59,112 bases of DNA from an uncultured Erysipelotrichaceae bacterium (GTDB lineage: Bacteria; Bacillota_I; Bacilli_A; Erysipelotrichales; Erysipelotrichaceae): NCBI GenBank assembly GCA_944326825.1, contig CALVFL010000016.1, forward strand, positions 1 to 59,112, given 5' to 3'. This document shows positions 39,192 through 48,302 of the stretch, piece by piece. The notes below the pieces were generated by a model. The model had not been told where the DNA came from. It did no database searches and worked only from the letters and a program-made list of their open reading frames with translations. The number at the start of each line of letters is the position of its first letter. The stretch's first letter is position 1. The position numbers were made by a program, and so were the translations under genes.

Positions 39192-41417
39192 ATGAAAAGA
39201 ATATTAACGATTTGTTTGTGTTTGATGCTGGTGGTGCTGATGCCATCTGGCATTAAAGCTGAAGAAGCGGTGATCATAGATGAAACTACTTTTAATGATC
39301 CGCTTTTTAGAGATTATGTAGTAAATAACTTTGATATAAACAAAGACGGTTATTTAGAAGATGATGAGATCATGAGTGCTGTCAGGATATCGATCGGGAA
39401 TGTCGCAGTCAGCGATCTTAGCGGCATTGAATATCTGAAGGAATTAAGATCTTTAGAACTGTATGGAACAAAGATAGTTGATCTTGATTTAAGCGCCAAT
39501 ACGAAATTAGAAGAATTGTATCTGACCGGCAACAGTTTTGAAACTTTGACTTTAAGCTCTTATCCGAATTTAAAAGATCTGGCTTTGCAAAGCGTAAAGA
39601 TCAATGATATCGATCTGAGTAAATTTCCATCTTTAGAGAATCTGGTGATCATGGATGATAAGAATATCAGCAGGCTTGATGTCAGTACTAACAGTAAATT
39701 GAGATCGATGATGATCGATGGCTGTTCTATAGAAACGCTTGATCTGAGTGCTCAATCATCACTTGTAAGCATCCATTTGACAAACCTTGGCTTAAAAGAA
39801 TTAAAGATCGGTACTAACGAGAATTTGTCTTATGTTTCTTTATCCGGCAACCCTTCGCTTAGCGAGTTTGATGCCACTGAATTTAAAGCCCTCAACTCTT
39901 TAGACATCTCTAATACCGCTATCAGTTATCTTGATCCAAGCAACTGCCCTTCTTTAGAGTATTTGAATGCCAGAAACAGTGCTTTGATCGGTATTGACAC
40001 TTTGAATAATAAAGCTTTGCGCTATCTTGACACAAGGGGTTGCCCGCTAGCTTATCTGAATGTCGGAAATATTAAAAATCTCTATTATGATCAAACGACC
40101 ACACCTGAGATCATAGTCTATGGCAAAGAATATCCCTACCAGAAAGTCTTAAAAGATCTTGATCTGGATAAAATCAAAGAACTAAAGGGTATTGCGATCG
40201 AAGATGACAGTTTTAAAGATTACAAGATCGGAAGCAACACTGTTACCTATAAGTATTATGTAAGCGATAATGCTTATATCAATGTCAATTTGAAAGTCAT
40301 GGCCTATAAAGGCGAAAGTGTGATCGAAGTCGATCCTTTAAGCAAGGTCTATGACGGCAAGGTCTTTGTGCCGAATATCAAAGTAAACGGCTCGACCAGT
40401 AAACCAGCTTATACGATCGAAGGTAATGGCATTGATGCCGGAAGCTATCTTTTAAAGGTAAGTGTTGGTGAAGATGACTATTATAACGGTGCAACAAAAG
40501 ACTTTAAGATAGAGATCACTAAAGCAATTCCCGATCTATATATCAAAAGAGGGATCTCGAAGAAATATGACGGCAAGAAAGTAGATAATATCCAAACGAT
40601 TACAGACAGCGATGGCAAAGTAACTTATACTTTTGAAATCTTGACTAAAGATGGCTGGCAAAGTATTGCTGATGCGCCAGGTGATGCCGGTATCTATCGG
40701 GTGACTGCTCATCTTGCAGAAGGCACTAACTATTTAAGTGCTGTTTCTTTGCCACATACTTTCATGATCGCAAGAGATTTGTCGCATCTATCTTTAGACC
40801 TTGATCTTGATAAAACTTATGATGGTCAAAAGATCAGTGTTACGGAAGATATGATCGATCATGATGAAAATGATACACTTGTCATTGAATGGTTTAAAAA
40901 GGATAAAGGCCGCTATGTTTTAATGAAAGATGAACCGCTTGATGTCGGCGAATATCAGTTGGTGGTCTTTAAGCTTGAAGATCGCAACCATTATGGAACG
41001 ATCGCTTCTAAAACTTTCTTTATTTCTAAAGCTAAAAACGAGTGGCTGGCTGATCTGAAGATCGAAGATGTAAAGAAAGGCGAGGCACTAAAGATCACGA
41101 TTCCTGAAGCCATGTTTGGAAAAGTGTATTTAGAATATGCCGCAAAACCCGAAGGACCATACAGTTTAAATGTACCAAGTGAAGAAGGAACTTATTATGT
41201 AAGAGCTGTAGTTGATGAAAGTGATAATTACTTTGGTCTTGTCAGCAAGGCGATGGAATTTAAGATCTTGTGTGAAGAAACTCTTCCTGATCACAATGAT
41301 CCGATCATCATTCCTGAAACCGGTATTGGAAATGGCGGTCATCTTCTATATGTTTTAGGCAGTATAGCTTTAGCAGGCGGCATTATCATATATATTAAAA
41401 ACAGAAAACATTCTTAA
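39192..41417 (+). CDS. Leucine-rich-repeat, MBG-type surface protein with LPXTG-like anchor
   Basis: A 741-residue secreted protein. A signal peptide covers about residues 1-24. An EF-hand/dockerin-like loop DINKDGYLEDDE (48-59) precedes leucine-rich repeats from about 65 to 330 (recurring SLELYGTKI and LDLSANTKLEEL-type units). From about 345 to 650 there are three or four MBG-like modules, each starting KVYDGK or KTYDGQ. The C-terminus has IPETG (707-711), a hydrophobic segment and a KNRKHS tail, a sortase-sorting signal with isoleucine in place of leucine. It is probably a wall-bound adhesin or ligand-binding protein. GGGAG precedes the start. Confidence 0.85.
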   Translation: MKRILTICLCLMLVVLMPSGIKAEEAVIIDETTFNDPLFRDYVVNNFDINKDGYLEDDEIMSAVRISIGNVAVSDLSGIEYLKELRSLELYGTKIVDLDLSANTKLEELYLTGNSFETLTLSSYPNLKDLALQSVKINDIDLSKFPSLENLVIMDDKNISRLDVSTNSKLRSMMIDGCSIETLDLSAQSSLVSIHLTNLGLKELKIGTNENLSYVSLSGNPSLSEFDATEFKALNSLDISNTAISYLDPSNCPSLEYLNARNSALIGIDTLNNKALRYLDTRGCPLAYLNVGNIKNLYYDQTTTPEIIVYGKEYPYQKVLKDLDLDKIKELKGIAIEDDSFKDYKIGSNTVTYKYYVSDNAYINVNLKVMAYKGESVIEVDPLSKVYDGKVFVPNIKVNGSTSKPAYTIEGNGIDAGSYLLKVSVGEDDYYNGATKDFKIEITKAIPDLYIKRGISKKYDGKKVDNIQTITDSDGKVTYTFEILTKDGWQSIADAPGDAGIYRVTAHLAEGTNYLSAVSLPHTFMIARDLSHLSLDLDLDKTYDGQKISVTEDMIDHDENDTLVIEWFKKDKGRYVLMKDEPLDVGEYQLVVFKLEDRNHYGTIASKTFFISKAKNEWLADLKIEDVKKGEALKITIPEAMFGKVYLEYAAKPEGPYSLNVPSEEGTYYVRAVVDESDNYFGLVSKAMEFKILCEETLPDHNDPIIIPETGIGNGGHLLYVLGSIALAGGIIIYIKNRKHS

Positions 41418-41423
41418 TTTAAT

Positions 41424-41462
41424 AAAGACGGAGGATCTTAAAAGGTCTGGCCGTCTTTTTAT
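41424..41462 (+). terminator. Terminator of the surface-protein gene
   Basis: AAAGACGG (41424-41431) and CCGTCTTT (41451-41458) pair and are followed by T residues. Confidence 0.78.
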
Positions 41463-41754
41463 TATGTCTGAAAGTTTATGTTTATTATGGACGGTAATAT
41501 TGAAAAGTCATAAAAATATATCCTAAAAGGTATTGAAAAATCATTTTTAGGTATCTGGATGCTTTTCATGAAATAAGAAATATAAATAAATTACCATTAG
41601 ATGATCTTTTGTCCGGGAGCGATAAGATTCTATATGACATAAAGATCAATTAGTTATTCACTCAATATCCGGGATTCCCGGATATTCCATATAAGAATGG
41701 TTCCATGTTTGTAAAACAAATAAAAGAGTCTTGTTAGAAGATCGTAAAGTTGGA
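41463..41754. other. Upstream region of the polysaccharide cluster with palindrome
   Basis: No complete gene. A short open stretch of about 37 codons without a start (ending at a TAG near 41653) may be a gene remnant. A perfect palindrome AATATCCGGG-ATT-CCCGGATATT (41664-41686), 69 nt before the -35 box, is a candidate regulator site. Confidence 0.5.
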
Positions 41755-41789
41755 TTGACAATACTCTCGGGGGGGGGGGGTAGTATATT
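41755..41789 (+). promoter_or_regulatory. Poly-G promoter of the polysaccharide cluster
   Basis: A perfect -35 TTGACA (41755-41760) is followed by ATACTCTC, a run of 12 G residues (41769-41780), and -10 candidates TAGTAT (41781-41786) and TATATT (41784-41789). The present spacers are 20 and 23 nt, too long for good promoter activity. Loss of 3 or 6 G residues would restore 17 nt. Slippage of such a tract can switch a promoter, as known for poly-G promoter spacers in Neisseria. Confidence 0.72.
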
Positions 41790-41839
41790 ACATGTATAAA
41801 TATTAGTGTAGCTAATGGTGTAGTAAAGCAGGGAGTTTT

Positions 41840-43744
41840 ATGGTAGAATGTTCGAGGGAGAGATTAGTGAAAAAGGTCATTGAAATTATACTAGCTAACC
41901 GTTTTTATCGAAAACACCGCGAACAGATCATGATGATCTGTGATCTTGTCGTGGTGGCTTTTTCGTATCTTGTGGCCTTTCTTTTAAAAAACGATCTCAA
42001 AGGTTTCTATTTTGGGGATATTACCATAGACCGCCTGCTTGTATCGGGCGTTTTGGTCATTGTGATCTATGGGTTATGTTTTGCCTTATTTAAGATCCAC
42101 CGCAGTCTTTGGAAGTATATCAGTATCAATGAGGTTATTAGAATAGCTGAAGCCAATCTTTTGGCTACGCTTGTCATGATACTTATTACCAATATCTTCT
42201 CTAAAAAAGCTACATACTATGTTTCGATAGAATTGATCGCTATGGTCATCTCGACAGTGATGATGTTTGCGCTAAGGGGCGTTTATCGTTTATACCGCCG
42301 CAGCAGTCATGGTTATAGCGACGGCAAGAAGACAGTTATCATTGGTGCAGGTGATGGCGGAACTTTGCTTTTAAGAGAGATCCAGCAAAATCCTAACCTT
42401 GGTTATCGGATCATTGGCTTTGTGGATGACAATAAAGTCAATAAGGTGGTTATGGGTCTTAATGTATTAGGCACATCAAAAGATCTTAAAGAATTAAAAG
42501 ACAAATACGATCTCGAAGTGGCTATTGTTGCCATACCAAGTTTAGCTAAAGAAGATCTTAATAAATTAGTTGAAAACTGTCATGAAATCAATCTAAAGAT
42601 CGAGATCATGAATCAAGAGAAAGTCGTGCTTGATGGTACGGCCAAGAGAAACTATAATCCGGTTGCTAAGATCAGGATCGAAGACCTTTTAGGAAGAGGC
42701 GAGATCAAACTCGATCAAAGTGAGATCTCATCATACATCACTGATAAAGTCGTTGTGGTAACAGGGGCCGGCGGTTCGATCGGTTCGGAACTTTGCCGTC
42801 AGATCGTAAAGTTTAAGCCGGGAAGGCTCATCATGATCGACATCAACGAGAATGGTCTATATATGCTTGAACAGGAGTTCAACAACATGGTCAGACATAA
42901 AGAAATGGACCCTTCGATCGTTTACATCTCTTATATTGCCAGTATCAGGGATTATAAAGCTATTGACAGCATCCTGAAAAATGAAAGAGCAGAGATCGTT
43001 TATCATGCTGCTGCCCATAAACATGTGCCTTTGATGGAAACAAGGCCGATGGAGGCTATCAAGAATAATGTCTTTGGTACTAAAAACGTTATTGATGCCT
43101 GCATCGCCAACAAGGTCAAACGCTTTATCATGATCTCTACTGATAAAGCCGTCAATCCGACTAATGTCATGGGCGCTACCAAACGTATGACCGAAATGAT
43201 CTTGCAGGCTTATGGTGACAATGGCGTAACTAAGATGGCAGCCGTTCGCTTTGGCAATGTCTTAGGATCAAACGGCAGCGTCATCCCGATCTTTAAAAGA
43301 CAGATCGAAGAAGGCGGGCCGGTTACGATCACTGATCGCAATATCATCCGTTATTTCATGACTATTCCTGAAGCTGCCCAGCTTGTTTTGCAGGCTGGTT
43401 ATTATGCTGATAAAGGTGAGATATTTGTACTTGATATGGGTAAACCGGTAAAGATTTTGTCTTTGGCAGAAAAAATGATAAAATTGAGCGGGTATGAACC
43501 TTATAAAGATATCGATATTGTCGAAATAGGTCTTAGAAAGGGTGAAAAGATGTTTGAAGAGCTGCATCTCAACTCGGAAACATTTACTAAGACTAAAAAT
43601 GATCTGATCTATGAGAATCAGATCATGAAGATCTCTAAAGAAGCTATTAATGAAAGATTAGATGTATTAAGAGATCTCTTGAATAAGGATACTTCCAGTG
43701 ATGAGTTTAAGACGACGATCTTAGATCTCATCATTAAGGATTAA
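41840..43744 (+). CDS. Polysaccharide nucleotide-sugar 4,6-dehydratase, PglF/CapD-like
   Basis: A 634-residue membrane-bound UDP-sugar dehydratase. Four transmembrane helices lie in the first about 145 residues. A first Rossmann-like domain begins with VIIGAGDGGT (about 167-175). The catalytic SDR domain begins with VVTGAGGSIGSELC near 305 and has ISTDKAVNPTNVMGATKR, in which the usual YxxxK tyrosine is methionine, as in PglF, CapD and FlaA1-type enzymes. It probably makes UDP-4-keto-6-deoxy-N-acetylhexosamine for the aminotransferase gene that follows. GGGAG precedes the start. It is the first gene behind the poly-G promoter. Confidence 0.9.
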   Translation: MVECSRERLVKKVIEIILANRFYRKHREQIMMICDLVVVAFSYLVAFLLKNDLKGFYFGDITIDRLLVSGVLVIVIYGLCFALFKIHRSLWKYISINEVIRIAEANLLATLVMILITNIFSKKATYYVSIELIAMVISTVMMFALRGVYRLYRRSSHGYSDGKKTVIIGAGDGGTLLLREIQQNPNLGYRIIGFVDDNKVNKVVMGLNVLGTSKDLKELKDKYDLEVAIVAIPSLAKEDLNKLVENCHEINLKIEIMNQEKVVLDGTAKRNYNPVAKIRIEDLLGRGEIKLDQSEISSYITDKVVVVTGAGGSIGSELCRQIVKFKPGRLIMIDINENGLYMLEQEFNNMVRHKEMDPSIVYISYIASIRDYKAIDSILKNERAEIVYHAAAHKHVPLMETRPMEAIKNNVFGTKNVIDACIANKVKRFIMISTDKAVNPTNVMGATKRMTEMILQAYGDNGVTKMAAVRFGNVLGSNGSVIPIFKRQIEEGGPVTITDRNIIRYFMTIPEAAQLVLQAGYYADKGEIFVLDMGKPVKILSLAEKMIKLSGYEPYKDIDIVEIGLRKGEKMFEELHLNSETFTKTKNDLIYENQIMKISKEAINERLDVLRDLLNKDTSSDEFKTTILDLIIKD

Positions 43745-43862
43745 AGGATTACTTGAATCTGAAATCGTCGCTTTGTCGCGTTTTAGTTAGAGTATGGTCA
43801 TCACTTTAAAGCTCACTTGAAAGCTGTGAGTGGGCGAAGCCTACCCTAAAGGATGTGATTAT
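43745..43862 (+). promoter_or_regulatory. Structured leader upstream of loaP
   Basis: The 118-nt gap contains a hairpin CTCAC (43812-43816)/GTGAG (43826-43830) directly followed by GGGCGAAGCCTACCC (43832-43846), which can also fold. LoaP proteins recruit to RNA hairpins in target leaders, so this is a candidate recognition element. The fold was judged by eye only. Confidence 0.42.
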
Positions 43863-44393
43863 ATGGAAAAATGGTATGTTATTCAGGTATTGACTGGACA
43901 TGAAGAAAGAGTTAAAAGATCGTGTATCGATATGATCGACAGTGATATTTTAGAAGAGTGTTTTATTCCGTATATCATTAAAAAGAAGAAGTATAAAGGG
44001 GAATGGCATGATATTGAAGAGATCCTTTTTAAAGGATATGTCTTTATGATAAGTGATGATATTGATAGATTATATCAAGAACTTAAGAAAGTTCCAGAAA
44101 TAACTAAGATGCTAGGTAGAAAAGATAAAGTAATTTATCCGATAGAAGATAAGGAAGTAGAGTTTATAAGTGAGTTTGCTAAAGATAACCATAAGATCGA
44201 TATGTCTTATGGATTTATCGTGGATGACAAGATAACGATCACTGAAGGACCTTTAGAGGGCAAAGAAGGCATGATAAGAAAGATCGACAGGCATAAAAGA
44301 AAAGCTGTGATCGAGATCAGTTTCTTGAATCAGATCGTTATGGCAGAAGTTGGTTTAGAGATTATCAGTAAGGTAAGTAGTGATAATAAGTAA
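43863..44393 (+). CDS. loaP: LoaP-type NusG-paralog antiterminator
   Basis: A 176-residue NusG/RfaH-family protein. The N-terminal NGN domain begins KWYVIQVLTGHEERVK and contains ILFKGYVFMI, and a C-terminal KOW domain has DKITITEGPLEGKEGMIRKIDRHKRKAVIEI. It differs from housekeeping NusG and lies in a polysaccharide cluster, as LoaP proteins do. It would bind RNA polymerase and let it read through terminators. Indeed a terminator lies just after the gene and before the rest of the cluster. The ATG at 43863 is used; the frame upstream to 43830 is leader. Confidence 0.87.
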   Translation: MEKWYVIQVLTGHEERVKRSCIDMIDSDILEECFIPYIIKKKKYKGEWHDIEEILFKGYVFMISDDIDRLYQELKKVPEITKMLGRKDKVIYPIEDKEVEFISEFAKDNHKIDMSYGFIVDDKITITEGPLEGKEGMIRKIDRHKRKAVIEISFLNQIVMAEVGLEIISKVSSDNK

Positions 44394-44416
44394 TTATCAC
44401 TAGATAAAAAGTTATT

Positions 44417-44442
44417 AACAGGTACCAAAGTTACCTGTTTTT
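44417..44442 (+). terminator. Intra-operon terminator after loaP
   Basis: AACAGGTA (44417-44424) and TACCTGTT (44432-44439) form an 8-bp stem with TTTTT after it. It separates loaP from the remaining biosynthetic genes, and is the expected target of LoaP read-through. Confidence 0.8.
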
Positions 44443-44468
44443 ATATGCTTTTAGAAAGAAGGGTAAAC

Positions 44469-45680
44469 ATGAAACATAAAAATATTTCGTTTTCACCTCC
44501 AGACATGAGTGAATTAGAAGTAAACGAAGTTAAAGAAGCTATTTTATCAGGATGGATAACGACTGGTCCTAAAGTTAAGGAACTGGAAAAAGAAATAGCT
44601 GATTTTTGTCATACAAATAAAGCGGTGTGTTTAAACTCGCAAACCGCTTGTGCAGAAATGACTTTAAGGGTATTGGGAATTGGTCCTGGAGATGAAGTTA
44701 TTGTACCAGCTTATACTTATACTGCCAGTGCCAGTGTCATTTGTCATGTCGGTGCCACACCAGTAATGGTAGATGTTGTAAAAGACACTTTAGAGATGGA
44801 TTATGACAAAGTAGCACATTTGATAAATGAAAAGACGAAAGCGATTATACCAGTCGATATAGCTGGAATCATGTGTGATTATGATCGGATTTTCGACTTG
44901 GTAGAAAGCAAAAGAGATTTGTTTAAACCAGCAAATAAAATTCAAGAAGCTATTGGAAGGGTTGTTGTTATGGCTGATACAGCTCATTCTTTTGGAGCCA
45001 AAAGAAATGGCAAGATGTCTGGTGAGGCCGCCGATTTCTCCTGCTTCTCATTCCATGCGGTTAAAAACTTTACTACTGCTGAAGGTGGAGCCGTTACATG
45101 GCGACATATAAATGGAATTGATGATGAGGAAATATATCATCAATATCAATTGTTATCGCTGCATGGGCAGACAAAGGACGCTTTGCATAAGAATCAGTTA
45201 GGTGCGTGGGAATATGATATTGTTGCCCCATATTATAAGTGCAATATGACAGATATTATGGGAGCGATCGGCTTAGCTCAAATGAAAAGATATCCGAAAA
45301 TGCTAAAAAGAAGACAAGAGATAATTGCTAAATATGATAAAGCTTTTAATAATCTGCCGATAAGACACTTAAATCATCACGATGATATGCATACATCCAG
45401 CGGTCATCTTTATATCGTAAGAATAGATGGTGTTAGTGAAGACAAAAGAAATGATATTATTATCGAAATGGCTAAAAGAGGTATTGCCTGCAATGTTCAT
45501 TATAAGCCACTTCCTATGATGACAGCTTATAAGAATATGGGATTTGATATCAAAGATTATCCTAATTCTTTTGATTTCTACAAAAATGAAATTACTTTGC
45601 CTCTATATACCAAATTATCAGATGAAGATGTTGAATATGTTGCCAATAATTTCATTGAGGTAATAAATACATGCTTATAA
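44469..45680 (+). CDS. DegT/DnrJ/EryC1 family aminotransferase
   Basis: A 403-residue PLP-dependent sugar aminotransferase. Conserved parts are GWITTGPKVKELE, NSQTACAEMTLRVLGIGPGDEVIVPAYTYTA, a DTAHSFGA segment and the PLP-lysine region FSFHAVKNFTTAEGGAV. It is PglE-like and would aminate the 4-keto sugar made by the dehydratase of the same cluster to give a UDP-4-amino-6-deoxy sugar. GAAGGG lies before the ATG at 44469; the open frame to 44445 overlaps the terminator. It overlaps the next gene by 10 nt. Confidence 0.9.
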   Translation: MKHKNISFSPPDMSELEVNEVKEAILSGWITTGPKVKELEKEIADFCHTNKAVCLNSQTACAEMTLRVLGIGPGDEVIVPAYTYTASASVICHVGATPVMVDVVKDTLEMDYDKVAHLINEKTKAIIPVDIAGIMCDYDRIFDLVESKRDLFKPANKIQEAIGRVVVMADTAHSFGAKRNGKMSGEAADFSCFSFHAVKNFTTAEGGAVTWRHINGIDDEEIYHQYQLLSLHGQTKDALHKNQLGAWEYDIVAPYYKCNMTDIMGAIGLAQMKRYPKMLKRRQEIIAKYDKAFNNLPIRHLNHHDDMHTSSGHLYIVRIDGVSEDKRNDIIIEMAKRGIACNVHYKPLPMMTAYKNMGFDIKDYPNSFDFYKNEITLPLYTKLSDEDVEYVANNFIEVINTCL

Positions 45681-46357
45681 AGGAATTTTCTAAACTTCCT
45701 TTAGAAATGCAAAATCAAGAAGTTAAAAAATATTATGATATTTTTCAAAGCAAGAAGTTTCAATTAATTCTAAAGAGATTGTTCGATATCGTAGCTTCTT
45801 TGCTTCTTTGTATTTTGTTATCCCCTTTGTTTATTTTTATTTCAATATGGATCAAATTAGATTCAAATGGGCCAGTATTCTATAGGCAAGAGAGAATAAC
45901 GCAATATGGTAAAACATTTAGGATATTCAAATTTAGAACAATGATTGTAGATGCTGACAAGAAGGGGTCTTTAGTGACTACAAAAAATGATTCAAGAATA
46001 ACTAAAGTTGGAAAAAAGATAAGAAATTCGAGATTAGATGAGATACCTCAACTTTTTAATATCCTAAAAGGAGAAATGTCGTTCGTCGGAACAAGACCTG
46101 AGGTTAAAAAATATGTTGATGCGTATACAGACGAAATGAAAGCAACATTATTGCTTCCGGCAGGTGTAACTTCACTAGCTAGCATCAAATATAAACACGA
46201 AGATGAGATTATCACAAAATATGTGGATGAAAAGCATTCGATAGATGAGGTATATATAAATAAGGTGTTACCAGAAAAAATGAAATGGAACCTTGAATAT
46301 ATGTCTTCATTTAATTTTGGAAAGGATATATTGATATGTGTGAAAACAGTGGTATAG
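45671..46357 (+). CDS. Initiating sugar transferase (polyprenyl-phosphate glycosyl-1-phosphate type)
   Basis: A 228-residue membrane enzyme of the PglC/WbaP-type bacterial sugar transferase family, which transfers a sugar phosphate to undecaprenyl phosphate to start the repeat unit. A re-entrant membrane segment KRLFDIVASLLLCILLSPLF (about 35-54) is followed by GPVFYRQERITQYGKTFRIFKFRTM and SRLDEIPQLFNILKGEMSFVGTRPE. It has an N-terminal extension of about 32 residues. The likely substrate is the amino sugar nucleotide made by the two upstream enzymes. Confidence 0.9.
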   Translation: MLIKEFSKLPLEMQNQEVKKYYDIFQSKKFQLILKRLFDIVASLLLCILLSPLFIFISIWIKLDSNGPVFYRQERITQYGKTFRIFKFRTMIVDADKKGSLVTTKNDSRITKVGKKIRNSRLDEIPQLFNILKGEMSFVGTRPEVKKYVDAYTDEMKATLLLPAGVTSLASIKYKHEDEIITKYVDEKHSIDEVYINKVLPEKMKWNLEYMSSFNFGKDILICVKTVV

Positions 46358-47139
46358 TTTATCCTCTAGTTTCTATTATCACGCCCTGCTTTAATTCTGA
46401 AAAGTATATAGGAGAAACAATAAATAGCGTTTTAAAACAGACGTATAAAAATTGGGAGTTGTTAATTGTTGATGACATTTCATCAGATAATTCGGTTAAG
46501 ATTGCACGTGAGTATGCCGATAGGGACAATCGAATCAAAATATATGTCCTGAACGAAAAAGGCGGGGCTTCTATTGCCAGAAACAAGGCAATCAAAGAAA
46601 GTAAGGGCAAATATATTGCTTTTTTAGATTCCGATGATATGTGGAAGAGTGATAAGCTTCAAAAACAAGTCGAATTTATGGCTAAGAATGACCTATCTTT
46701 TTCATACCATAACTACGAACTTATTGACAGTAATTCAAACAGAATAAAAAAGCTCAAAAGAAGCCCTGGACGCATTTCCTACCTCAGTCAACTTTGTGGT
46801 TGTTCGATAGGTTGTCTTTCAGTAATGTATGATCAGGGAAAAATCGGAAATGTAGAAATAAAGAGGATCGACAAAAGAAACGATGATGCTTTATGGCTCT
46901 GCATTTTGAAAAAATGTAAATACGGCTATCTTTTAAATGATAATTTGGCATATTACCGTATTGGCAATACATCTTTATCTTCCGGTAATAAGGCAAAACT
47001 TTTAAAGTATCACTATCGTTTATATAGAGATAATTTAAACAAAAGTGTTCCTGTTTCACTTTTCTTTACTTGTACCAATATAATTGTATATTTCATAAAT
47101 AAATTACGTTTTACAAATGTCAAGGAGATACAACAATGA
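46336..47139 (+). CDS. Family 2 glycosyltransferase
   Basis: A 267-residue GT-A fold glycosyltransferase. [22 protein letters not shown] begins the nucleotide-binding domain, and [15 protein letters not shown] contains the DxD-type metal site. A C-terminal membrane-associating segment is present near residues 238-252 ([15 protein letters not shown]). It adds a sugar to the repeat unit. It overlaps the previous gene by 22 nt and ends in ATGA overlap with the next. Confidence 0.88.
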   Translation: MCENSGIVYPLVSIITPCFNSEKYIGETINSVLKQTYKNWELLIVDDISSDNSVKIAREYADRDNRIKIYVLNEKGGASIARNKAIKESKGKYIAFLDSDDMWKSDKLQKQVEFMAKNDLSFSYHNYELIDSNSNRIKKLKRSPGRISYLSQLCGCSIGCLSVMYDQGKIGNVEIKRIDKRNDDALWLCILKKCKYGYLLNDNLAYYRIGNTSLSSGNKAKLLKYHYRLYRDNLNKSVPVSLFFTCTNIIVYFINKLRFTNVKEIQQ

Positions 47140-48302
47140 AAATAGCGATCGCCGGAACCGGTTATGTAGGATTGAGCATAGCCACATTATTATCACAACA
47201 TCACGAAGTTATAGCTTTGGATATTATTAAAGAAAAGGTAGATATGATAAATGATCATGTTTCACCTATCCAAGATAAAGAGATAGAAGATTATTTAAAA
47301 AATAAGGATCTTGATTTAAAAGCTACATTAGATCCTAAAGAAGCGTTTAAAAATGCTGAGTTCATTATCATATCTACACCTACTAACTACGATGATAAGT
47401 TAAATTACTTCGATACATCTTCGGTTGAAGATACGATTGAAAAAGCTTTGAGAATCAATCCTAAAGCTACCATCATCATTAAATCAACTATCCCGGTAGG
47501 TTACACCAAAAAGGTACAAGCTAAATATGATGTAGATAATATTATTTTCTCACCGGAATTTTTAAGAGAGGGAAAAGCATTATATGATAACCTTTATCCT
47601 TCAAGAATAGTTGTAGGCGAAAAGAGCGAGCGAGCTAAAGTATTTGCCGATCTATTAAAAGAAGGAGCTATCAAGAAGGATGTTCCCACTCTTTTTACCA
47701 ATAGCACCGAGGCCGAAGCTATCAAACTATTTGCGAATACCTATTTAGCTTTAAGAGTATCTTACTTTAATGAACTTGATACTTATGCCGAACTTAAAGG
47801 TTTAAACACCTCTGAGATCATTGAAGGCGTATGCTTAGACCCAAGAATAGGAAATCATTACAACAATCCTTCTTTTGGTTATGGTGGTTACTGCTTACCT
47901 AAAGACACCAAACAATTAAAAGCTAATTATCAAGATGTGCCAGAGAATTTAATAAGTGCAATTGTTCAATCCAATTCAACAAGGAAAGATCATATCGCTA
48001 ATATGATTATTTCTAAAAATCCTAAAGTAGTAGGGATTTATAGACTGACTATGAAATCAGGATCAGATAATTTTAGAGCTAGCGCTATTCAAGGCATCAT
48101 GAAAAGAATTAAAGCCAAAGGGATTGAAGTAATAGTATATGAACCAACACTTAAAGAAGAGAGTTTCTTTAACAGTAGAGTTATTAATGATTTAGAAGAA
48201 TTCAAAAGACTATCAGATGTTATCGTAGTAAATAGATGCAATGATGAATTAAAAGATGTAGATAACAAGATATATACAAGGGATATATATGAGAGGGATT
48301 AA
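47136..48302 (+). CDS. Nucleotide-sugar (UDP-glucose type) dehydrogenase
   Basis: A 388-residue NAD-dependent dehydrogenase that oxidises a UDP-hexose to the uronic acid. The N-terminal [15 protein letters not shown] binds [13 protein letters not shown] and [24 protein letters not shown] are conserved, and the catalytic cysteine is in [14 protein letters not shown]. The length fits the UDP-glucose 6-dehydrogenase (Ugd) subfamily. It implies an acidic (uronate) polysaccharide. AAGGAG precedes the ATG. Confidence 0.9.
   Translation: MKIAIAGTGYVGLSIATLLSQHHEVIALDIIKEKVDMINDHVSPIQDKEIEDYLKNKDLDLKATLDPKEAFKNAEFIIISTPTNYDDKLNYFDTSSVEDTIEKALRINPKATIIIKSTIPVGYTKKVQAKYDVDNIIFSPEFLREGKALYDNLYPSRIVVGEKSERAKVFADLLKEGAIKKDVPTLFTNSTEAEAIKLFANTYLALRVSYFNELDTYAELKGLNTSEIIEGVCLDPRIGNHYNNPSFGYGGYCLPKDTKQLKANYQDVPENLISAIVQSNSTRKDHIANMIISKNPKVVGIYRLTMKSGSDNFRASAIQGIMKRIKAKGIEVIVYEPTLKEESFFNSRVINDLEEFKRLSDVIVVNRCNDELKDVDNKIYTRDIYERD

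Noticed and set aside
41553..41653. Short open stretch of about 37 codons upstream of the poly-G promoter
   Set aside because: It has no start codon, no ribosome site and no recognised homology; treated as a possible remnant only.
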